Of a stretch of DNA of 64,000 nucleotides, positions 28,053 through 39,859 are shown in pieces. The position numbers were made by a program, and so were the translations under genes. How positions within the stretch are numbered: the stretch's first letter is position 1; each line of letters starts with the position of its first letter. This stretch comes from Oxalobacter sp. OttesenSCG-928-P03 (GTDB lineage: Bacteria; Pseudomonadota; Gammaproteobacteria; Burkholderiales; Burkholderiaceae_D): contig JAJDFZ010000002.1 in assembly GCA_030269625.1 (NCBI GenBank), positions 31,752 to 95,751 of the forward strand. Direction: 5' to 3'. A model generated the notes under the pieces. That model did not search any database. It saw only the letters and a list, made by a program, of their open reading frames with translations, and was not told the DNA's origin.

Positions 28053-29222
28053 ATGCTGCATTGGCTGGCACAACAATTTCAGCAGGACATTGGCTGGTTG
28101 AGAATTTTCGGATACATCACTTTCCGTGCGGTGTTTGCTTCGCTTACGGCACTGACGATAGGGCTGATTGCCGGACCGTCGGTTATCCGTTTGCTGACAC
28201 GCCTGAAGGTCGGGCAGGCCGTTCGCCAGGATGGACCGCAGACACACCTGGCCAAATCCGGAACACCGACCATGGGTGGATTGCTGATTCTGATTGGTAT
28301 CGGCATCTCAACGCTTCTGTGGTGTGATCTTTCCAACCGTTTTATCTGGGCGGTACTGATTGTGACACTGGGATATGGCGCTATTGGATGGGTCGATGAT
28401 TACCGCAAGGTTGTACACAAGAACCCGAAGGGTATGTCGTCAAAAGAAAAGTATTTCTGGCAGTCCCTGATCGGTATTTTGGCGGCGGTTTATCTGGCTT
28501 TTTCCGTTTCCGGACGAAGCAACATGGAGGTCTGGAGTCTGTTTGTGGAATGGATTCGCTCGGGGCTGGATGCGGATCTGCCAGCCAAGGCCGACCTGAT
28601 TGTGCCGTTTTTCAAGACAGTCAGCTATCCGCTGGGCGTGTGGGGATTTATTGCGCTGACCTATTTTGTCATTGTCGGTACCAGCAATGCCGTTAACCTG
28701 ACAGACGGGCTTGACGGGCTGGCTATCATGCCGACGATCATGGTGGGAACCGCGCTGGGCATCTTTGCCTATCTGACAGGTAATTTTACCTATGCGCATT
28801 ACCTGTTTATTCCATTCATTCCCGGTGCGGGAGAGTTGCTGATTTTCTGCGGGGCCATGGCAGGTGCCGGGCTGGCTTTCCTTTGGTTCAATGCTTATCC
28901 GGCCCAGATGTTCATGGGCGATGTCGGCGCGCTGGCACTGGGTGGCGCACTGGGTACGATCGCCGTTATCGTCCGCCAGGAAATCGTGCTTTGCATCATG
29001 GGCGGAATTTTCGTGGCGGAAACGATTTCGGTCATGATGCAGGTGATGTTTTTCAAATACACAAAGAAAAAATACGGGGTGGGCCGGCGCATTTTCCTGA
29101 TGGCGCCGCTTCACCATCATTTTGAACAAAAGGGCTGGAAAGAGACGCAGGTAGTTGTCCGTTTCTGGATCATTACGATGATGCTGGTCCTGCTGGGGCT
29201 GTCAACACTGAAATTGCGCTGA
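28053..29222 (+). CDS. mraY: Phospho-MurNAc-pentapeptide transferase
   Basis: A 389-residue membrane enzyme of about ten helices that moves phospho-MurNAc-pentapeptide to undecaprenyl phosphate, forming lipid I. It has GTPTMGG, the metal-binding [17 protein letters not shown] and the HHHFE motif ([12 protein letters not shown]). The ribosome-binding site AGGAAA precedes the ATG. Confidence 0.98.
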   Translation: MLHWLAQQFQQDIGWLRIFGYITFRAVFASLTALTIGLIAGPSVIRLLTRLKVGQAVRQDGPQTHLAKSGTPTMGGLLILIGIGISTLLWCDLSNRFIWAVLIVTLGYGAIGWVDDYRKVVHKNPKGMSSKEKYFWQSLIGILAAVYLAFSVSGRSNMEVWSLFVEWIRSGLDADLPAKADLIVPFFKTVSYPLGVWGFIALTYFVIVGTSNAVNLTDGLDGLAIMPTIMVGTALGIFAYLTGNFTYAHYLFIPFIPGAGELLIFCGAMAGAGLAFLWFNAYPAQMFMGDVGALALGGALGTIAVIVRQEIVLCIMGGIFVAETISVMMQVMFFKYTKKKYGVGRRIFLMAPLHHHFEQKGWKETQVVVRFWIITMMLVLLGLSTLKLR

Positions 29223-29225
29223 TAT

Positions 29226-30722
29226 ATGGATTACGCAGGCAAAAAGGTACTGGTACTGGGACTCGGGGAATCGGGTCTGGCAATGGCGCGCTGGCTGGCG
29301 CGCTGCGGTGCTTCTGTGCGTGTTGCCGATACACGTGAACAGCCTGAAAGACTGCCGCTTTTGCAAAGTGAAGTGCCTTCGGCCCGCTTCCAGAGCGGCC
29401 CTTTTTCGGAAGACCTTCTGGAAGCGGTGGACATGATTGCTGTCAGCCCCGGGCTGACGCCCGAAGAGGACCTGGCTGAGATCCTGCCGCTGGCGAATGC
29501 CCGGCATATCCCGATAGTGAGCGAGATTGAACTCTTTGCCCATGCGCTTTTGTCCCTGCAGGAAAAAACCGGCTACCGGCCCAAAGTGGTTGCCATCACC
29601 GGTACCAACGGCAAAACAACGGTAACGAGCCTGACCGCCAGGATGTGCGCCAGAGCCGGAAAGAAAGTGACGGTAGCAGGCAACATCAGTCCCTCTGTCC
29701 TGGATGTGCTGCGTGAGGCGCTGGATGCGCAAAGCCTGCCTGAAATCTGGGTGCTCGAATTGTCGAGCTTCCAGTTGTGGAGTACAGACAGCCTGAATGC
29801 GGATGTAGCGGCGGTACTGAATGTGACGCAGGATCATCTTGACTGGCACAAGAGCATGGCTGCCTATGCTGATGCCAAGGCCCGCATATTCGGCCCGGCA
29901 ACCATTCAGGTCCTGAACCGGGATGATCCGGCGGTGATGGGGATGGCATCTGAAAACCGGCGTGTGGTGACATTCGGGCTGGATGCGCCGCTGCGGGCGG
30001 ATGATTTCGGCATCCATGACAACCGGGGAATGGCATGGCTTTGTGTCATGAAAACCCATGAATCCGATATGCCTGCGGCACAGAAAAATACCTCGCTGCC
30101 GCTGGAAGTGGTGATGCAGGACCTGATGCCTGCGGCGGCATTACAGATTCGCGGGCGTCACAATGCAAGCAATGCTCTGGCCGCACTGGCATTATGCCGG
30201 GCAATCGGCTTGCCTCTGGCATCGCTTTTGCATGCGCTCAAGGAGTACCGCGGGGAGCCGCATCGTGTTGAACTGGTCATGACGGTGTCCGGAGTGAGCT
30301 ATATCGATGACAGCAAGGGAACCAATGTTGGCGCAACCGTTGCGGCTGTTGAAGGGCTGGGTGCGGAAAAAGGCGGCGATGCAAAGCGTCTGCTGCTGAT
30401 CGCCGGAGGCGACGGCAAGGATCAGGATTTCAGTCCTCTGGTTTTGCCGGTATCAAGATATGTCCATACCGTCCTCCTGATTGGAAAAGATGCGGCAGTG
30501 ATTGAGGCGGCACTCAAAGGAAGCGGCGCCGCGATGGTGATGTGTGATTCGCTGGAAAAAGCCGTGGATGAGGCGGCCGGGCGCGCAAGGGAAGGGGATA
30601 TCGTTCTGTTGTCTCCGGCCTGTGCCAGCATGGATATGTTCCGGAACTATGCCCATCGGGCGGAGGTATTTGTATCGGAAGTCAGGGAAATAGCCCTGTC
30701 ACGCGGTGAGGTGGTGACATGA
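29226..30722 (+). CDS. murD: UDP-MurNAc-L-Ala:D-glutamate ligase
   Basis: A 498-residue Mur ligase with an N-terminal Rossmann domain ([17 protein letters not shown]), ATP loop [12 protein letters not shown] and the [20 protein letters not shown] segment. It is some 50 residues longer than E. coli MurD, with insertions in the central and C-terminal parts (an added stretch near [14 protein letters not shown]). The stop overlaps ftsW by four bases. Confidence 0.96.
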   Translation: MDYAGKKVLVLGLGESGLAMARWLARCGASVRVADTREQPERLPLLQSEVPSARFQSGPFSEDLLEAVDMIAVSPGLTPEEDLAEILPLANARHIPIVSEIELFAHALLSLQEKTGYRPKVVAITGTNGKTTVTSLTARMCARAGKKVTVAGNISPSVLDVLREALDAQSLPEIWVLELSSFQLWSTDSLNADVAAVLNVTQDHLDWHKSMAAYADAKARIFGPATIQVLNRDDPAVMGMASENRRVVTFGLDAPLRADDFGIHDNRGMAWLCVMKTHESDMPAAQKNTSLPLEVVMQDLMPAAALQIRGRHNASNALAALALCRAIGLPLASLLHALKEYRGEPHRVELVMTVSGVSYIDDSKGTNVGATVAAVEGLGAEKGGDAKRLLLIAGGDGKDQDFSPLVLPVSRYVHTVLLIGKDAAVIEAALKGSGAAMVMCDSLEKAVDEAAGRAREGDIVLLSPACASMDMFRNYAHRAEVFVSEVREIALSRGEVVT

Positions 30723-31936
30723 ATATGGTGAAAAGACTGTTTGAGGGATTTCCCGCCTTCAGCCTGAGGCCGGTGCCTTTCGAGCAGCGTTCGAAGATGA
30801 TGCGTTTTGACCGGCATCTGCTGGGGGTGGTGCTGGCCTTGATGCTGTTGGGGCTGGTCATGGTCTATTCCGCATCGATTGCTTTGCCGGATTCTCCCAA
30901 GTATGCCAATTACCAGCCAACCCATTTCCTGTTCAGGCAGAGCATTTTCATCGCGATGGGGTTGTGTGCGGGTCTGGTTGTCTCACGCATCCCTATGGGC
31001 TTCTGGCAGAAATATGCGCCGCATCTTTTTGTCCTGACGCTGGTGCTGCTGGTTCTGGTGCTGATTCCGGGGATCGGTAAAGGGGTCAATGGCGCACGCC
31101 GGTGGCTGCCGTTCAAGATTTTCAATCTGCAGCCATCAGAACTGATGAAGCTGTTTATCGTGTTATATGCCGCTGATTACACTGTGCGCAAACAGAATGT
31201 CATGAAAAAACTGAGCAAAGGTTTTTTGCCGATGGCCAGCGCACTGGGGCTGATCGGCCTTCTGCTCCTGCTGGAGCCGGACCTGGGGGCGCTGGTGGTG
31301 ATTGTGGCGATTGCTATGGGTATCCTTTTCCTTGGCGGATTCAACGCCGTCTGGTTTTTCGGGGTCATCACGACACTGGTGGGAATATTCAGCGCGGTTA
31401 TCATGCTGTCTCCCTGGCGAAGGGATCGGATTTTCGCCTATCTGGACCCATGGGATGGCGCGCATGCACTGGGCAAGGCATACCAGTTGTCGCATTCACT
31501 GATTGCTTTCGGACGGGGCGAGCTCTTCGGTGTCGGTCTGGGAGGCAGTGTGGAAAAACTGCATTATCTGCCGGAGGCGCACACGGACTTTTTGATGGCT
31601 GTTATCGGAGAGGAATTCGGATTTGCCGGCGTGATTGTTGTCGTGCTCCTCTTTTACTGGCTGATCAAGCGGGCGTTTGACATTGGCAGGCAGGCGATCG
31701 CCATGGACCGCATTTTTGCCGGGCTGGTTGCGCAGGGCATTGCTGTCTGGCTTGGTATCCAGACTTTCATCAATATGGGCGTGAACCTGGGACTTCTGCC
31801 CACGAAAGGGCTGACTTTGCCCCTGATGAGTTATGGCGGGTCCGGCATTGTGATCAATTGCATTGCGCTGGCGATTCTTTTCCGGGTGGATTATGAAAAC
31901 CGCCTGATTATGCGGGGAGGGCGATCCCATGAGTAA
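30719..31936 (+). CDS. ftsW: Septal peptidoglycan polymerase FtsW
   Basis: A 405-residue SEDS glycosyltransferase with about ten membrane helices. It shows [34 protein letters not shown], the loop with [20 protein letters not shown], and [11 protein letters not shown] near the C-terminus. It polymerises lipid II with FtsI at the septum. It starts in the murD stop and overlaps murG by 8 bases. Confidence 0.97.
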   Translation: MNMVKRLFEGFPAFSLRPVPFEQRSKMMRFDRHLLGVVLALMLLGLVMVYSASIALPDSPKYANYQPTHFLFRQSIFIAMGLCAGLVVSRIPMGFWQKYAPHLFVLTLVLLVLVLIPGIGKGVNGARRWLPFKIFNLQPSELMKLFIVLYAADYTVRKQNVMKKLSKGFLPMASALGLIGLLLLLEPDLGALVVIVAIAMGILFLGGFNAVWFFGVITTLVGIFSAVIMLSPWRRDRIFAYLDPWDGAHALGKAYQLSHSLIAFGRGELFGVGLGGSVEKLHYLPEAHTDFLMAVIGEEFGFAGVIVVVLLFYWLIKRAFDIGRQAIAMDRIFAGLVAQGIAVWLGIQTFINMGVNLGLLPTKGLTLPLMSYGGSGIVINCIALAILFRVDYENRLIMRGGRSHE

Positions 31937-33017
31937 ACAAAAACGCCTCATTATCATGGCGGCCGGAACGGGAGGGCATATTTTCCCCGGGCTGGCCATT
32001 GCCCGAACCATGCGTGAAAAAGGCTGGGTTGTGACCTGGCTGGGGACGCGTCATGGTATGGAAACCACGCTGGTGCCGGCACAGGGCATTGAGCTGGACA
32101 GCATCGATTTTGCCGGAATGCGCGGCAAGGGCCTGATGCATACCCTGACCGGCGGCCTCAAGCTGCTGACGGGGATGGCGTCCTGCCTTAATATCATGCG
32201 CCGCAGAAAGCCGGACCTGGTTCTGGGTATGGGAGGGTATGTCACCGTCCCGGGCGGTTTTGCCTGCCGCACGACGGGTATACCGCTTGTCCTGATCAAT
32301 GCGGATGCCGGACTTCTGCTGTCGAACAAAACGCTGTTGCCCGTTGCACGGCGGATTCTGTTCGGTTTTCCGGCTGAACCGGCGAGTATGACTGAGAAAG
32401 GGGTCTGGACAGGCAATCCGGTCAGGCATGAGATCGCAACCCTTCCCGAGCCGAAAGAACGCTATGGACAAAGAAGCGGGCCACTGAATGTTCTCGTGAT
32501 TGGCGGCAGTCTTGGCGCCCGTCCTTTAAATGAATGCGTGCCTTATGCACTGTCATTGCTTTCGCCGGAGACGCGGCCGAAGGTGATACACCAGACGGGC
32601 AAGGAGCATTCAGCCAGTGTCCGGCAGGCGTACATGGCAGCGCAGGTTGAGGCGGAGGTTGTTGAATTTATTGATGACATGGCACTGAGGTATGCCAATA
32701 CGGACTTGGTGATCTGCCGGGCCGGTGCCATTACCGTGTCAGAGCTAACAGCGGCAGGATTGCCCGGCATACTGGTGCCCTTTGTCGCATCCAGCACATC
32801 GCACCAGCGTGACAATGCCGCATACATGGCAGCGCACCGTGCCGCTATTCACCTGCCGCAGGGAGAGCTGACACCTCAGCATCTGGCTTCCCTGCTGCAG
32901 GAAATAACGCGTGAGCAATGCCTGGCGATGGCCGAGGCTGCCTATGCGCTTGGCAGGCGGGATGCCAATGAACAGATTGCCGCGGAACTGGAGCGCGTGG
33001 CGAATGGAAATATTTGA
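31929..33017 (+). CDS. murG: Lipid II synthase (GlcNAc transferase MurG)
   Basis: A 362-residue GT28 enzyme with [38 protein letters not shown] and [23 protein letters not shown]. It adds GlcNAc to lipid I at the inner face of the membrane. The ribosome-binding site GGGAGGG lies in the end of ftsW. Confidence 0.97.
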   Translation: MSKQKRLIIMAAGTGGHIFPGLAIARTMREKGWVVTWLGTRHGMETTLVPAQGIELDSIDFAGMRGKGLMHTLTGGLKLLTGMASCLNIMRRRKPDLVLGMGGYVTVPGGFACRTTGIPLVLINADAGLLLSNKTLLPVARRILFGFPAEPASMTEKGVWTGNPVRHEIATLPEPKERYGQRSGPLNVLVIGGSLGARPLNECVPYALSLLSPETRPKVIHQTGKEHSASVRQAYMAAQVEAEVVEFIDDMALRYANTDLVICRAGAITVSELTAAGLPGILVPFVASSTSHQRDNAAYMAAHRAAIHLPQGELTPQHLASLLQEITREQCLAMAEAAYALGRRDANEQIAAELERVANGNI

Positions 33018-33028
33018 TATGAGCGGAT

Positions 33029-34441
33029 ATGAAACACAAGGTTAAAAACATACATTTTGTCGGGATTGGCGGAAGTGGCATGAGCGGTATTGCTGAAGTG
33101 CTGCTCAATCTGGGCTACAACATTTCAGGTTCCGACCTGGCCAGCAATGCGGCAACGCGGCGCCTGGAGCGTCTGGGTGCGCGCGTGATGCGGGGACACG
33201 ATCCCGAATATATCGAGAATGCCGATGCCATTGTGATTTCTTCCGCGGTTACCCAGGATAATCCCGAGGTTCAGGCGGGACGCAGAAAATCGATCCCGAT
33301 TGTGCCGAGAGCCATCATGCTGGCGGAGCTGATGCGTCTGAAGCGCGGTATTGCCATTGCCGGTACGCATGGCAAAACCACGACAACGAGCCTGGTTGCC
33401 AGTGTCCTGGCAGAAGGGGGGTTTGATCCTACCTTTGTGATTGGTGGACGGTTAAACAGCGTGGATGCCAATGCAGCGCTGGGCGCAGGGGATTTTATCG
33501 TGGCGGAAGCGGATGAATCCGATGCCTCTTTCCTGAATCTTTATCCCGTGATTGAGGTGATCACGAATATTGATGCAGACCATATGGATACGTATGGACA
33601 CGACTTTACCCGGCTCAAGCAGGCCTTCATTGAATTCACCCAGCGCCTGCCGTTTTATGGCCGCGCCATCCTGTGTATTGATGACAGCAATGTCCGCGAG
33701 ATCCGGCCGTTTATTTCGAAGCCGATTACGACTTACGGATTTCACGAAGAGGCTGATGTGCGGGCTGTTGATGCGGAGGCCCAGGGTTCAATGATGGTTT
33801 TTACCGTTTTGCAGGCGGGGTATCCGGACATGCGGATCAGGTTGAATCAGCCAGGCATGCATAACGTGCAGAATGCCTGCGCGGCCATTGCCATTGCCCG
33901 TGAGTTGAGCATTTCGGACAAAGCGACCCAGAAAGCACTTGAGGAATTCACCGGCGTGAACCGGCGGTTTACCCGTCTTGGGGAAATGCAATTGCCGGAA
34001 ACAGAAGAAAAAGCCGGTGGCAGCGTGGAAGTCATTGATGATTATGGACATCATCCGGCCGAAGTGGCGGCAACCATTGCGGCGGCGCGTGGCGCTTATC
34101 CGGACAGGCGGCTGGTTCTGGCTTTCCAGCCGCACCGGTATACGCGGACACGTGATCTGTTTGAGGATTTTGTCAAATCACTGTCAGCGACCGATGTGCT
34201 GCTGCTTGCCGAGGTACATCCGGCGGGAGAGCAGCCGATCGTGGCGGCGGACGGCCGTTCACTTTCAAGGGCTATTCGCGTGGCAGGCAAGGTGGACCCG
34301 GTTTTTGTGGAGGATATGGAGGAAATGCCAGCTTCGATTTTCAATGTGATCAAGGATGGCGATGTTGTTGTGGTTATGGGTGCGGGAGCGATCAGTCGCG
34401 TTCCGGCAAAACTGATGGAAATGTCGGCGGGTAAGTCATGA
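33029..34441 (+). CDS. murC: UDP-N-acetylmuramate:L-alanine ligase
   Basis: A 470-residue Mur ligase that adds the first amino acid. It has [16 protein letters not shown], the ATP loop [21 protein letters not shown] and [13 protein letters not shown]. The order murG-murC-ddl is the classical dcw order. It overlaps ddl by four bases. Confidence 0.97.
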   Translation: MKHKVKNIHFVGIGGSGMSGIAEVLLNLGYNISGSDLASNAATRRLERLGARVMRGHDPEYIENADAIVISSAVTQDNPEVQAGRRKSIPIVPRAIMLAELMRLKRGIAIAGTHGKTTTTSLVASVLAEGGFDPTFVIGGRLNSVDANAALGAGDFIVAEADESDASFLNLYPVIEVITNIDADHMDTYGHDFTRLKQAFIEFTQRLPFYGRAILCIDDSNVREIRPFISKPITTYGFHEEADVRAVDAEAQGSMMVFTVLQAGYPDMRIRLNQPGMHNVQNACAAIAIARELSISDKATQKALEEFTGVNRRFTRLGEMQLPETEEKAGGSVEVIDDYGHHPAEVAATIAAARGAYPDRRLVLAFQPHRYTRTRDLFEDFVKSLSATDVLLLAEVHPAGEQPIVAADGRSLSRAIRVAGKVDPVFVEDMEEMPASIFNVIKDGDVVVVMGAGAISRVPAKLMEMSAGKS

Positions 34442-35400
34442 GCGATAAAGAGAGAGCCAAAAGGCTGGGAAAGGTTGGCGTGCTTTTGGGCGGGCAATCT
34501 GGAGAACGTGAGATTTCGCTGAGATCGGGAAACGGGGTGCTGGGTGCTCTGCTCGCCCGTGGGGTTAATGCCCATCCGTTTGATCCTGGCGAGCGTTCAC
34601 TGGCTGAACTGGCGGCAGAAAAATTCGATCGTGTTTTTATTGCGTTGCACGGCCCTTATGGGGAAGACGGCACGATGCAGGGGGTACTGGAGCAACTGGG
34701 CATTCCCTATACCGGCTCGGGTGTGATGGCGTCAGCCCTGGCGATGGACAAGGTGATGACAAAACGGATCTGGCTGTCGAAAAATCTGCCAACACCACGT
34801 TATGTTGAACTGACGGCGGCATCCGACTGGAATGCCGTTGTGAGGGAACTGGGTTTGCCGTTGATTGTGAAGCCGGCTCACGAGGGGTCGACACTGGGGA
34901 TTACCCGGGTGAAAAGCGCTGACCAGTTACCCGAAGCCTATGCGGTTGCTGCACGGTATGACCAATCGGTGCTGGCAGAGGAATTTATTGAGGGAATGGA
35001 ACTGACCTGCCCTGTTCTGGATGTGGATGGCGAGCCAAGGGCGTTGCCGCTGGTCCGGATTATTGCGCCGGACGCCAATTACGATTACGAAAACAAGTAT
35101 TTCAGCGGGAAAACACAGTATCTCTGTCCTTGCGGGCTGGATGAGGCGCTGGAAAAAAGCATACAGGCCTATACGCTGGATGCATACAACATGCTGGGTT
35201 GCCGCGGCTGGGGACGGGCCGACATCATGCTGCGGGCTGCAGATGAAAAACCATACCTGCTGGAAATGAATACCTCTCCGGGCATGACCGATCAGTCGCT
35301 GGTTCCGAGATCGGCTCGCGCGGCGGGAATGGATTATGAAGAGTTGTGCATGACGATCCTGGAGGCGGCGACGCTGGATCGCGGGAAATCGAGGGATTGA
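34438..35400 (+). CDS. ddl: D-alanine:D-alanine ligase
   Basis: A 320-residue ATP-grasp ligase with [35 protein letters not shown] (active-site region with the Tyr of DdlB-type ligases), [11 protein letters not shown] and [16 protein letters not shown]. It supplies D-Ala-D-Ala to MurF. No depsipeptide-ligase (vancomycin resistance) signature is seen. Confidence 0.96.
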   Translation: MSDKERAKRLGKVGVLLGGQSGEREISLRSGNGVLGALLARGVNAHPFDPGERSLAELAAEKFDRVFIALHGPYGEDGTMQGVLEQLGIPYTGSGVMASALAMDKVMTKRIWLSKNLPTPRYVELTAASDWNAVVRELGLPLIVKPAHEGSTLGITRVKSADQLPEAYAVAARYDQSVLAEEFIEGMELTCPVLDVDGEPRALPLVRIIAPDANYDYENKYFSGKTQYLCPCGLDEALEKSIQAYTLDAYNMLGCRGWGRADIMLRAADEKPYLLEMNTSPGMTDQSLVPRSARAAGMDYEELCMTILEAATLDRGKSRD

Positions 35401-35420
35401 AGACGGGTTGAGGCGCTTTT

Positions 35421-36182
35421 ATGTGGCATGACGTCAGGTTGTTGAATGCGATAACAAATGTGCTTTTGACGATATTTGTTGTGATAGTTCTGGCCGGATG
35501 TTTTTTGTGGTTTGCTGAAAAACCGTTTTTTTTGCTGAAGGTAATACATGTGCAGGAGGCGGAAGGAAAAACGTTAAAACACGTGAATGCATTTACGGTG
35601 AGGGGAGTGGCCTTGCCGCGTATCAAGGGCAATTTCTTTACTGTGGACCTGGATGCCGTCAGGGAGGCTTTCAAGGCTGTACCCTGGGTGAGGGAGGCAA
35701 CCGTGCGGCGCAAATGGCCAAACGGGCTGGAAGTCTCGATTGAGGAGCACAAGCCGCTTGGCACATGGGGTGAGGATGGCCGCCTGCTTTCGGTAAAAGG
35801 AGACGTGTTTACTGCCAATCTGGCAGAAGCAGAGGAAGAAGTGAATTTATTGAAATTTTATGGTCCTGAGGGAAGTGAAAAGGAAGTGGTGCTGCGATAC
35901 GAGGAATTGAAACGGGGATTTGCCACGGTCAGCCTGGAGCCGGTTCGCCTGGAGTTGTCCGAGCGTTATGCCTGGCGGACCACACTGAACAATGGTGTAA
36001 CGGTACGGTTTGGGCGGGAGCAGGGTAATACCACCATGCGCGAGCAGATGAAACGCCTTCTGGCCGTGTATCCCCGGCTGGCGGCACAGTTGAAAAGCGG
36101 GATCAGGGGGATTGATTTGCGTTATCCGAATGGATTGGCACTGAAAGCGGACACGCTGGTGCCTGATGTCGGTGGACAGTAA
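35421..36182 (+). CDS. ftsQ: Cell division protein FtsQ
   Basis: A 253-residue bitopic protein with an N-terminal membrane helix (about residues 10-32), a POTRA domain (VRGVALPRIKGNFFTVDLDAV..VPWVREATVRRKWPN) and the FtsQ-specific C-terminal half. It links FtsL/FtsB to the early divisome. GAGG lies eight bases before the ATG. Confidence 0.95.
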   Translation: MWHDVRLLNAITNVLLTIFVVIVLAGCFLWFAEKPFFLLKVIHVQEAEGKTLKHVNAFTVRGVALPRIKGNFFTVDLDAVREAFKAVPWVREATVRRKWPNGLEVSIEEHKPLGTWGEDGRLLSVKGDVFTANLAEAEEEVNLLKFYGPEGSEKEVVLRYEELKRGFATVSLEPVRLELSERYAWRTTLNNGVTVRFGREQGNTTMREQMKRLLAVYPRLAAQLKSGIRGIDLRYPNGLALKADTLVPDVGGQ

Positions 36183-36201
36183 AGGGAATAAGTATACAGC
36201 T

Positions 36202-37434
36202 ATGACTAAAGACCTGAAAAACCTGATAGTTGGTCTGGATATCGGAACGTCCAAGGTGGTGGCCCTTGTCGCCCAGGTATTGCCTGATGGTCGCCATGAA
36301 ATCATTGGACTTGGGCAGCATGAGTCAAAGGGCCTGAAGAAGGGGGTGGTCGTCAATATTGAAGCGACAGTCGAATCCATCCAGCGTGCGCTGGAAGAGG
36401 CTGAGCTCATGGCGGACTGCAAGATCCGGAATGTTTATACCGGCATTGCCGGCAGCCACATCCGCAGCTTCAATTCGCGCGGGATGGTTGCCATCAAGGA
36501 CAAGGAGGTGACAGCAGCCGATGTCAGCCGGGTGATCGAGACGGCCAGGGCAGTCAATATCCCGAATGACCAGCAGTTTTTGCATACCGTTTCACAGGAG
36601 TTTATTGTCGACAACCAGGAAGATGTGCGCGAGCCGATCGGCATGAGCGGTATCCGTCTTGAGGTGAAGGTGCATATTGTGACGGGGGCGGTTTCCGCCG
36701 TTCAGAACATCGTGAAATGTGTGCGCCGCTGCGGGCTGGAGGTCTCTGACCTGATGTTGCAGCCGATGGCTTCTGCGGATGCGGTTTTGACCGAAGATGA
36801 AAAGGAACTGGGTGTTGTCCTGATTGATATCGGCGGCGGCACGACAGATATTGCCGTGTTTACCGAAGGTGCAATCCGTCATACGGCCGTGATTCCTATT
36901 GCCGGAGACCAGATAACGAACGACATTGCGATGGCGCTGCGCACACCGACGCTTGAGGCCGAGGAAATCAAGCGCCGGTATGGCATTGCCAAGCAGGTTC
37001 TGGTTGATCCGATCGAGACAATTGAAGTGCCGGGACTCGGTGACAGGGGGCCGCGGACACTGTCACGGCAGATGCTGGCGGCCGTTATTGAGCCGCGAGT
37101 CGAAGAGCTTTTTGCCCTTGCCCTGCAGGTCGTTCGGGAGTCGGAATATGAGGAGGTCCTCTCATCCGGTGTGGTGCTGACCGGCGGGTCGGCGCTGATG
37201 CCGGGGATAGCCGAGCTGGCGGAGGATGTCTTTCTGAAGCCGGCCCGGGTCGGTTTGCCCGGGTACCAGGGGCAGCTTGCCGACATGGTTCGCAGCCCGC
37301 GTTATTCCACGGCGCACGGTTTGCTTTTTGAAGCCAAAAAACAGTATTTGCGCGGTACGGTTGTGACGCAGCAGCAGGGTTCTGCCAAGGCGATCTGGCA
37401 GCGCATGAAGGAGTGGTTTGCGGGAAATTTTTAG
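36202..37434 (+). CDS. ftsA: Cell division protein FtsA
   Basis: A 410-residue actin-like ATPase that tethers FtsZ to the membrane. It has LIVGLDIGTSKVVALV, DIGGGTTDIAVFTEGA and VLTGGSALMPGI, and it ends in an amphipathic helix (IWQRMKEWFAGNF). I chose ATG 36202 (MTKDLKN), where the family N-terminus begins. The in-frame ATG at 36166 inside ftsQ would add twelve uncharacteristic residues, though the ribosome-binding site for 36202 is also weak. Confidence 0.96.
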   Translation: MTKDLKNLIVGLDIGTSKVVALVAQVLPDGRHEIIGLGQHESKGLKKGVVVNIEATVESIQRALEEAELMADCKIRNVYTGIAGSHIRSFNSRGMVAIKDKEVTAADVSRVIETARAVNIPNDQQFLHTVSQEFIVDNQEDVREPIGMSGIRLEVKVHIVTGAVSAVQNIVKCVRRCGLEVSDLMLQPMASADAVLTEDEKELGVVLIDIGGGTTDIAVFTEGAIRHTAVIPIAGDQITNDIAMALRTPTLEAEEIKRRYGIAKQVLVDPIETIEVPGLGDRGPRTLSRQMLAAVIEPRVEELFALALQVVRESEYEEVLSSGVVLTGGSALMPGIAELAEDVFLKPARVGLPGYQGQLADMVRSPRYSTAHGLLFEAKKQYLRGTVVTQQQGSAKAIWQRMKEWFAGNF

Positions 37435-37550
37435 TATTGGTAATGGTTGTATTGGCGTTTTTTATTATGACAGGGCAGTTTTCAGTTGGAAGTTGTCACA
37501 CCGCGTGAAGGCTTTTACCTGAAAACCGCATTCAGACAGGGAGTGTAATT

Positions 37551-38744
37551 ATGAAATTTGATATGGTCGATAACTCAACACTGGGTACCGTCATCAAGGT
37601 AGTTGGTGTTGGCGGGGCAGGGGGCAATGCAATTCAGCACATGATCAACAAGGGAGTGTCAGGTGTGGAATTCATTGCGGCCAATACGGATGCGCAGGCG
37701 CTGTCCCATTCCAGTGCGCACAATATTATCCAGATCGGGGATACCGGGCTGGGAGCCGGTATGCGTCCGGAAGTCGGCCGCCAGCTGGCCGAAGAGTCCC
37801 GTGAGCGCATTGAAGATGCCCTGCGAGGCGCCCATATGGTGTTTATCGCAGCAGGTATGGGTGGCGGAACGGGTACCGGTGCGTCTCCCATTGTTGCCGA
37901 AGTGGCGAAATCGCTGGGAGCATTGACAGTTGCTGTCGTATCCAAGCCCTTTTCCTATGAAGGGCAGCGCTGCATGGATATGGCCGATGAGGGGCTGGAT
38001 GCGCTGGAGTCACATGTCGATTCCCTGATCGTGATTCTCAATGAAAAACTTGAGGAGATCTATGAAGATGCCAGCATGATGGAGTGGCTGCAGCATGCGG
38101 ATGATGTCCTGAACAATGCCGTGGCCGGTATTGCCGAGATCATCAATGTGCGGGGGCATATCAATGTGGATTTCAATGACGTCAAGACCATCATGGGTGA
38201 GCAGGGCAAGGCCATGATGGGAACGGCGGCGGCAAGCGGTATTGATCGTGCAAGGATTGCGGCCGAGCAGGCGGTGGCATCACCGCTTCTGGATGGCGTT
38301 GATTTGTCCGGCGCCCGTGGTGTGCTGGTTAATGTTACTGCCAGCCGCAATCTCAAGGGTAAGGAAATCAAGGATGTCATGGCGACAGTACGCGCCTTTG
38401 CATCGCCTGATGCCACTATTGTGCAGGGTATCGCCTACGATGAGGAAATGGCGGATGATATTCGTGTGACGGTCGTGGCAACCGGGCTGGGACGTAACAA
38501 GAAGCCCATGCACCTGATCCAGACACCGCATCTGCGCACCGGCACAAACGATGCGCCAGTCCGGGTGGATGGCGTGGAACCGACTCAGGGGCCGCTGACT
38601 TCCACAACCCAGTTTGATGCGCTGGATAAGCCCGCTGTCTGGCGTCATGGCCGTGACTCGGCTACGGATACGGTGCGCGCGCTGGAGAAAAACGGGATGG
38701 AAACCTATGATATCCCGGCATTTCTGCGTCGCCAGGCAGACTGA
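37551..38744 (+). CDS. ftsZ: Cell division GTPase FtsZ
   Basis: A 397-residue tubulin homologue with VGVGGAGGNAIQHM, the GTP signature GMGGGTGTGASP, the T7 loop NVDFNDVKTIM, and the conserved C-terminal peptide DIPAFLRRQ that binds FtsA and ZipA. GGAG lies seven bases before the ATG. A 116-base gap from ftsA may hold further promoters, but none is convincing. Confidence 0.98.
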   Translation: MKFDMVDNSTLGTVIKVVGVGGAGGNAIQHMINKGVSGVEFIAANTDAQALSHSSAHNIIQIGDTGLGAGMRPEVGRQLAEESRERIEDALRGAHMVFIAAGMGGGTGTGASPIVAEVAKSLGALTVAVVSKPFSYEGQRCMDMADEGLDALESHVDSLIVILNEKLEEIYEDASMMEWLQHADDVLNNAVAGIAEIINVRGHINVDFNDVKTIMGEQGKAMMGTAAASGIDRARIAAEQAVASPLLDGVDLSGARGVLVNVTASRNLKGKEIKDVMATVRAFASPDATIVQGIAYDEEMADDIRVTVVATGLGRNKKPMHLIQTPHLRTGTNDAPVRVDGVEPTQGPLTSTTQFDALDKPAVWRHGRDSATDTVRALEKNGMETYDIPAFLRRQAD

Positions 38745-38776
38745 TCGCCGTATCTGACCATATCAACAGCAGATGC

Positions 38777-38807
38777 CAGAAGCCACCTTCATGCGGGGTG
38801 GCTTCTG
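38777..38807. repeat. Perfect hairpin between ftsZ and lpxC without a T run
   Basis: CAGAAGCCACC and GGTGGCTTCTG form an 11-base-pair stem with a 9-base loop. No T tract follows on either strand, so it is a poor intrinsic terminator. RNA processing, mRNA stability or partial attenuation of lpxC are possible. Confidence 0.6.
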
Positions 38808-38901
38808 CAGGGGCTGAAAAAATATGCGATCATGTTATGAAGCATGTAAAATAGCTGGCTGTAAAAAGAAACAAAAACATACCCTGTCGGTCCAAGCAAC
38901 T

Positions 38902-39837
38902 ATGTTAAAACAACGTACCATTAAATATCTGACGCGTACTGTAGGCATCGGCCTGCATTCGGGTTACAAGGTCGAGCTGGTGCTTCGGCCTGCTGCCCCC
39001 AATACGGGGATCGTTTTTCATCGCACTGACCTGAATCCACCTGTCTCGATTCCGGTCAGTGCCGATGCGATCGGCGATACCCGCATGGCCTCAACGCTGG
39101 TTAAAGACGGGGTGCGCATTTCAACGGTTGAACACATCATGTCGGCTTGCGCCGGACTGGGTATCGATAATCTGCATATTGATGTCAATGCCGAGGAAAT
39201 CCCTATCATGGATGGTTCAGCATCCTCCTTTGTGTTTCTCCTGCAGCAGGCCGGTCTTGAAGAGCAGGATGTCGTCAAGAAGTACATTCGCGTTAAAAAG
39301 CCCGTAGAAATTCGCGAGGGTGAGGGAAGCGAGGAAAAATGGGCAAGGCTTGAGCCTTACAACGGTTTCCGCCTGGATTTCTTTATTGAGTTCAATCATC
39401 CTGCGATTGATTCCACACACCAGCGTGCGGTTGTGGATATGAGTGAGGTTTCCTACGTCAAGGATGTTGCGCGTGCCAGGACATTCGGTTTTGTCCGCGA
39501 TGTCGAGACCCTGCGCGGCATGGGCCTGGCGAGAGGCGGCTCACTTGAAAATGCCATCGTGATGGATGAGTATCGCATTCTCAACCCGCATGAGCTCCGT
39601 TACGAGGATGAATTTGTCCGTCACAAGATTCTGGATGCCATTGGTGATTTGTACCTGGTAGGACATCCTCTTTTAGCGTCCTATACGGCCCATAAATCCG
39701 GCCACGCACTGAACAACCAGCTTTTGAGGGCGCTTCTTGCGCAGCCGGACGCTTATGAAATTATCAGCTTTGAAACACCGGATGCTGCGCCGAATTCCTG
39801 GTTTTCGCAGACGACACGCGAGTGGGTTCCTGTATAA
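38902..39837 (+). CDS. lpxC: UDP-3-O-acyl-GlcNAc deacetylase
   Basis: A 311-residue zinc amidase for the first committed step of lipid A. It has [12 protein letters not shown], the zinc-ligand segments STVEHIMSA and [17 protein letters not shown], and NPPVSIPV. I chose ATG 38902, because E. coli LpxC begins MIKQRTLKR; the upstream ATG at 38824 adds 26 unrelated residues. A possible -10 TAAAAT lies at 38847-38852. The C-terminus is long enough for FtsH recognition, but its sequence differs from E. coli. Confidence 0.96.
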   Translation: MLKQRTIKYLTRTVGIGLHSGYKVELVLRPAAPNTGIVFHRTDLNPPVSIPVSADAIGDTRMASTLVKDGVRISTVEHIMSACAGLGIDNLHIDVNAEEIPIMDGSASSFVFLLQQAGLEEQDVVKKYIRVKKPVEIREGEGSEEKWARLEPYNGFRLDFFIEFNHPAIDSTHQRAVVDMSEVSYVKDVARARTFGFVRDVETLRGMGLARGGSLENAIVMDEYRILNPHELRYEDEFVRHKILDAIGDLYLVGHPLLASYTAHKSGHALNNQLLRALLAQPDAYEIISFETPDAAPNSWFSQTTREWVPV

Positions 39838-39859
39838 GCAGGCGCTGATTTCCCGCTGA

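Noticed and set aside
36166-36201. Upstream ATG for ftsA inside ftsQ
   Set aside because: The family N-terminus starts at 36202; the added residues do not match FtsA proteins.
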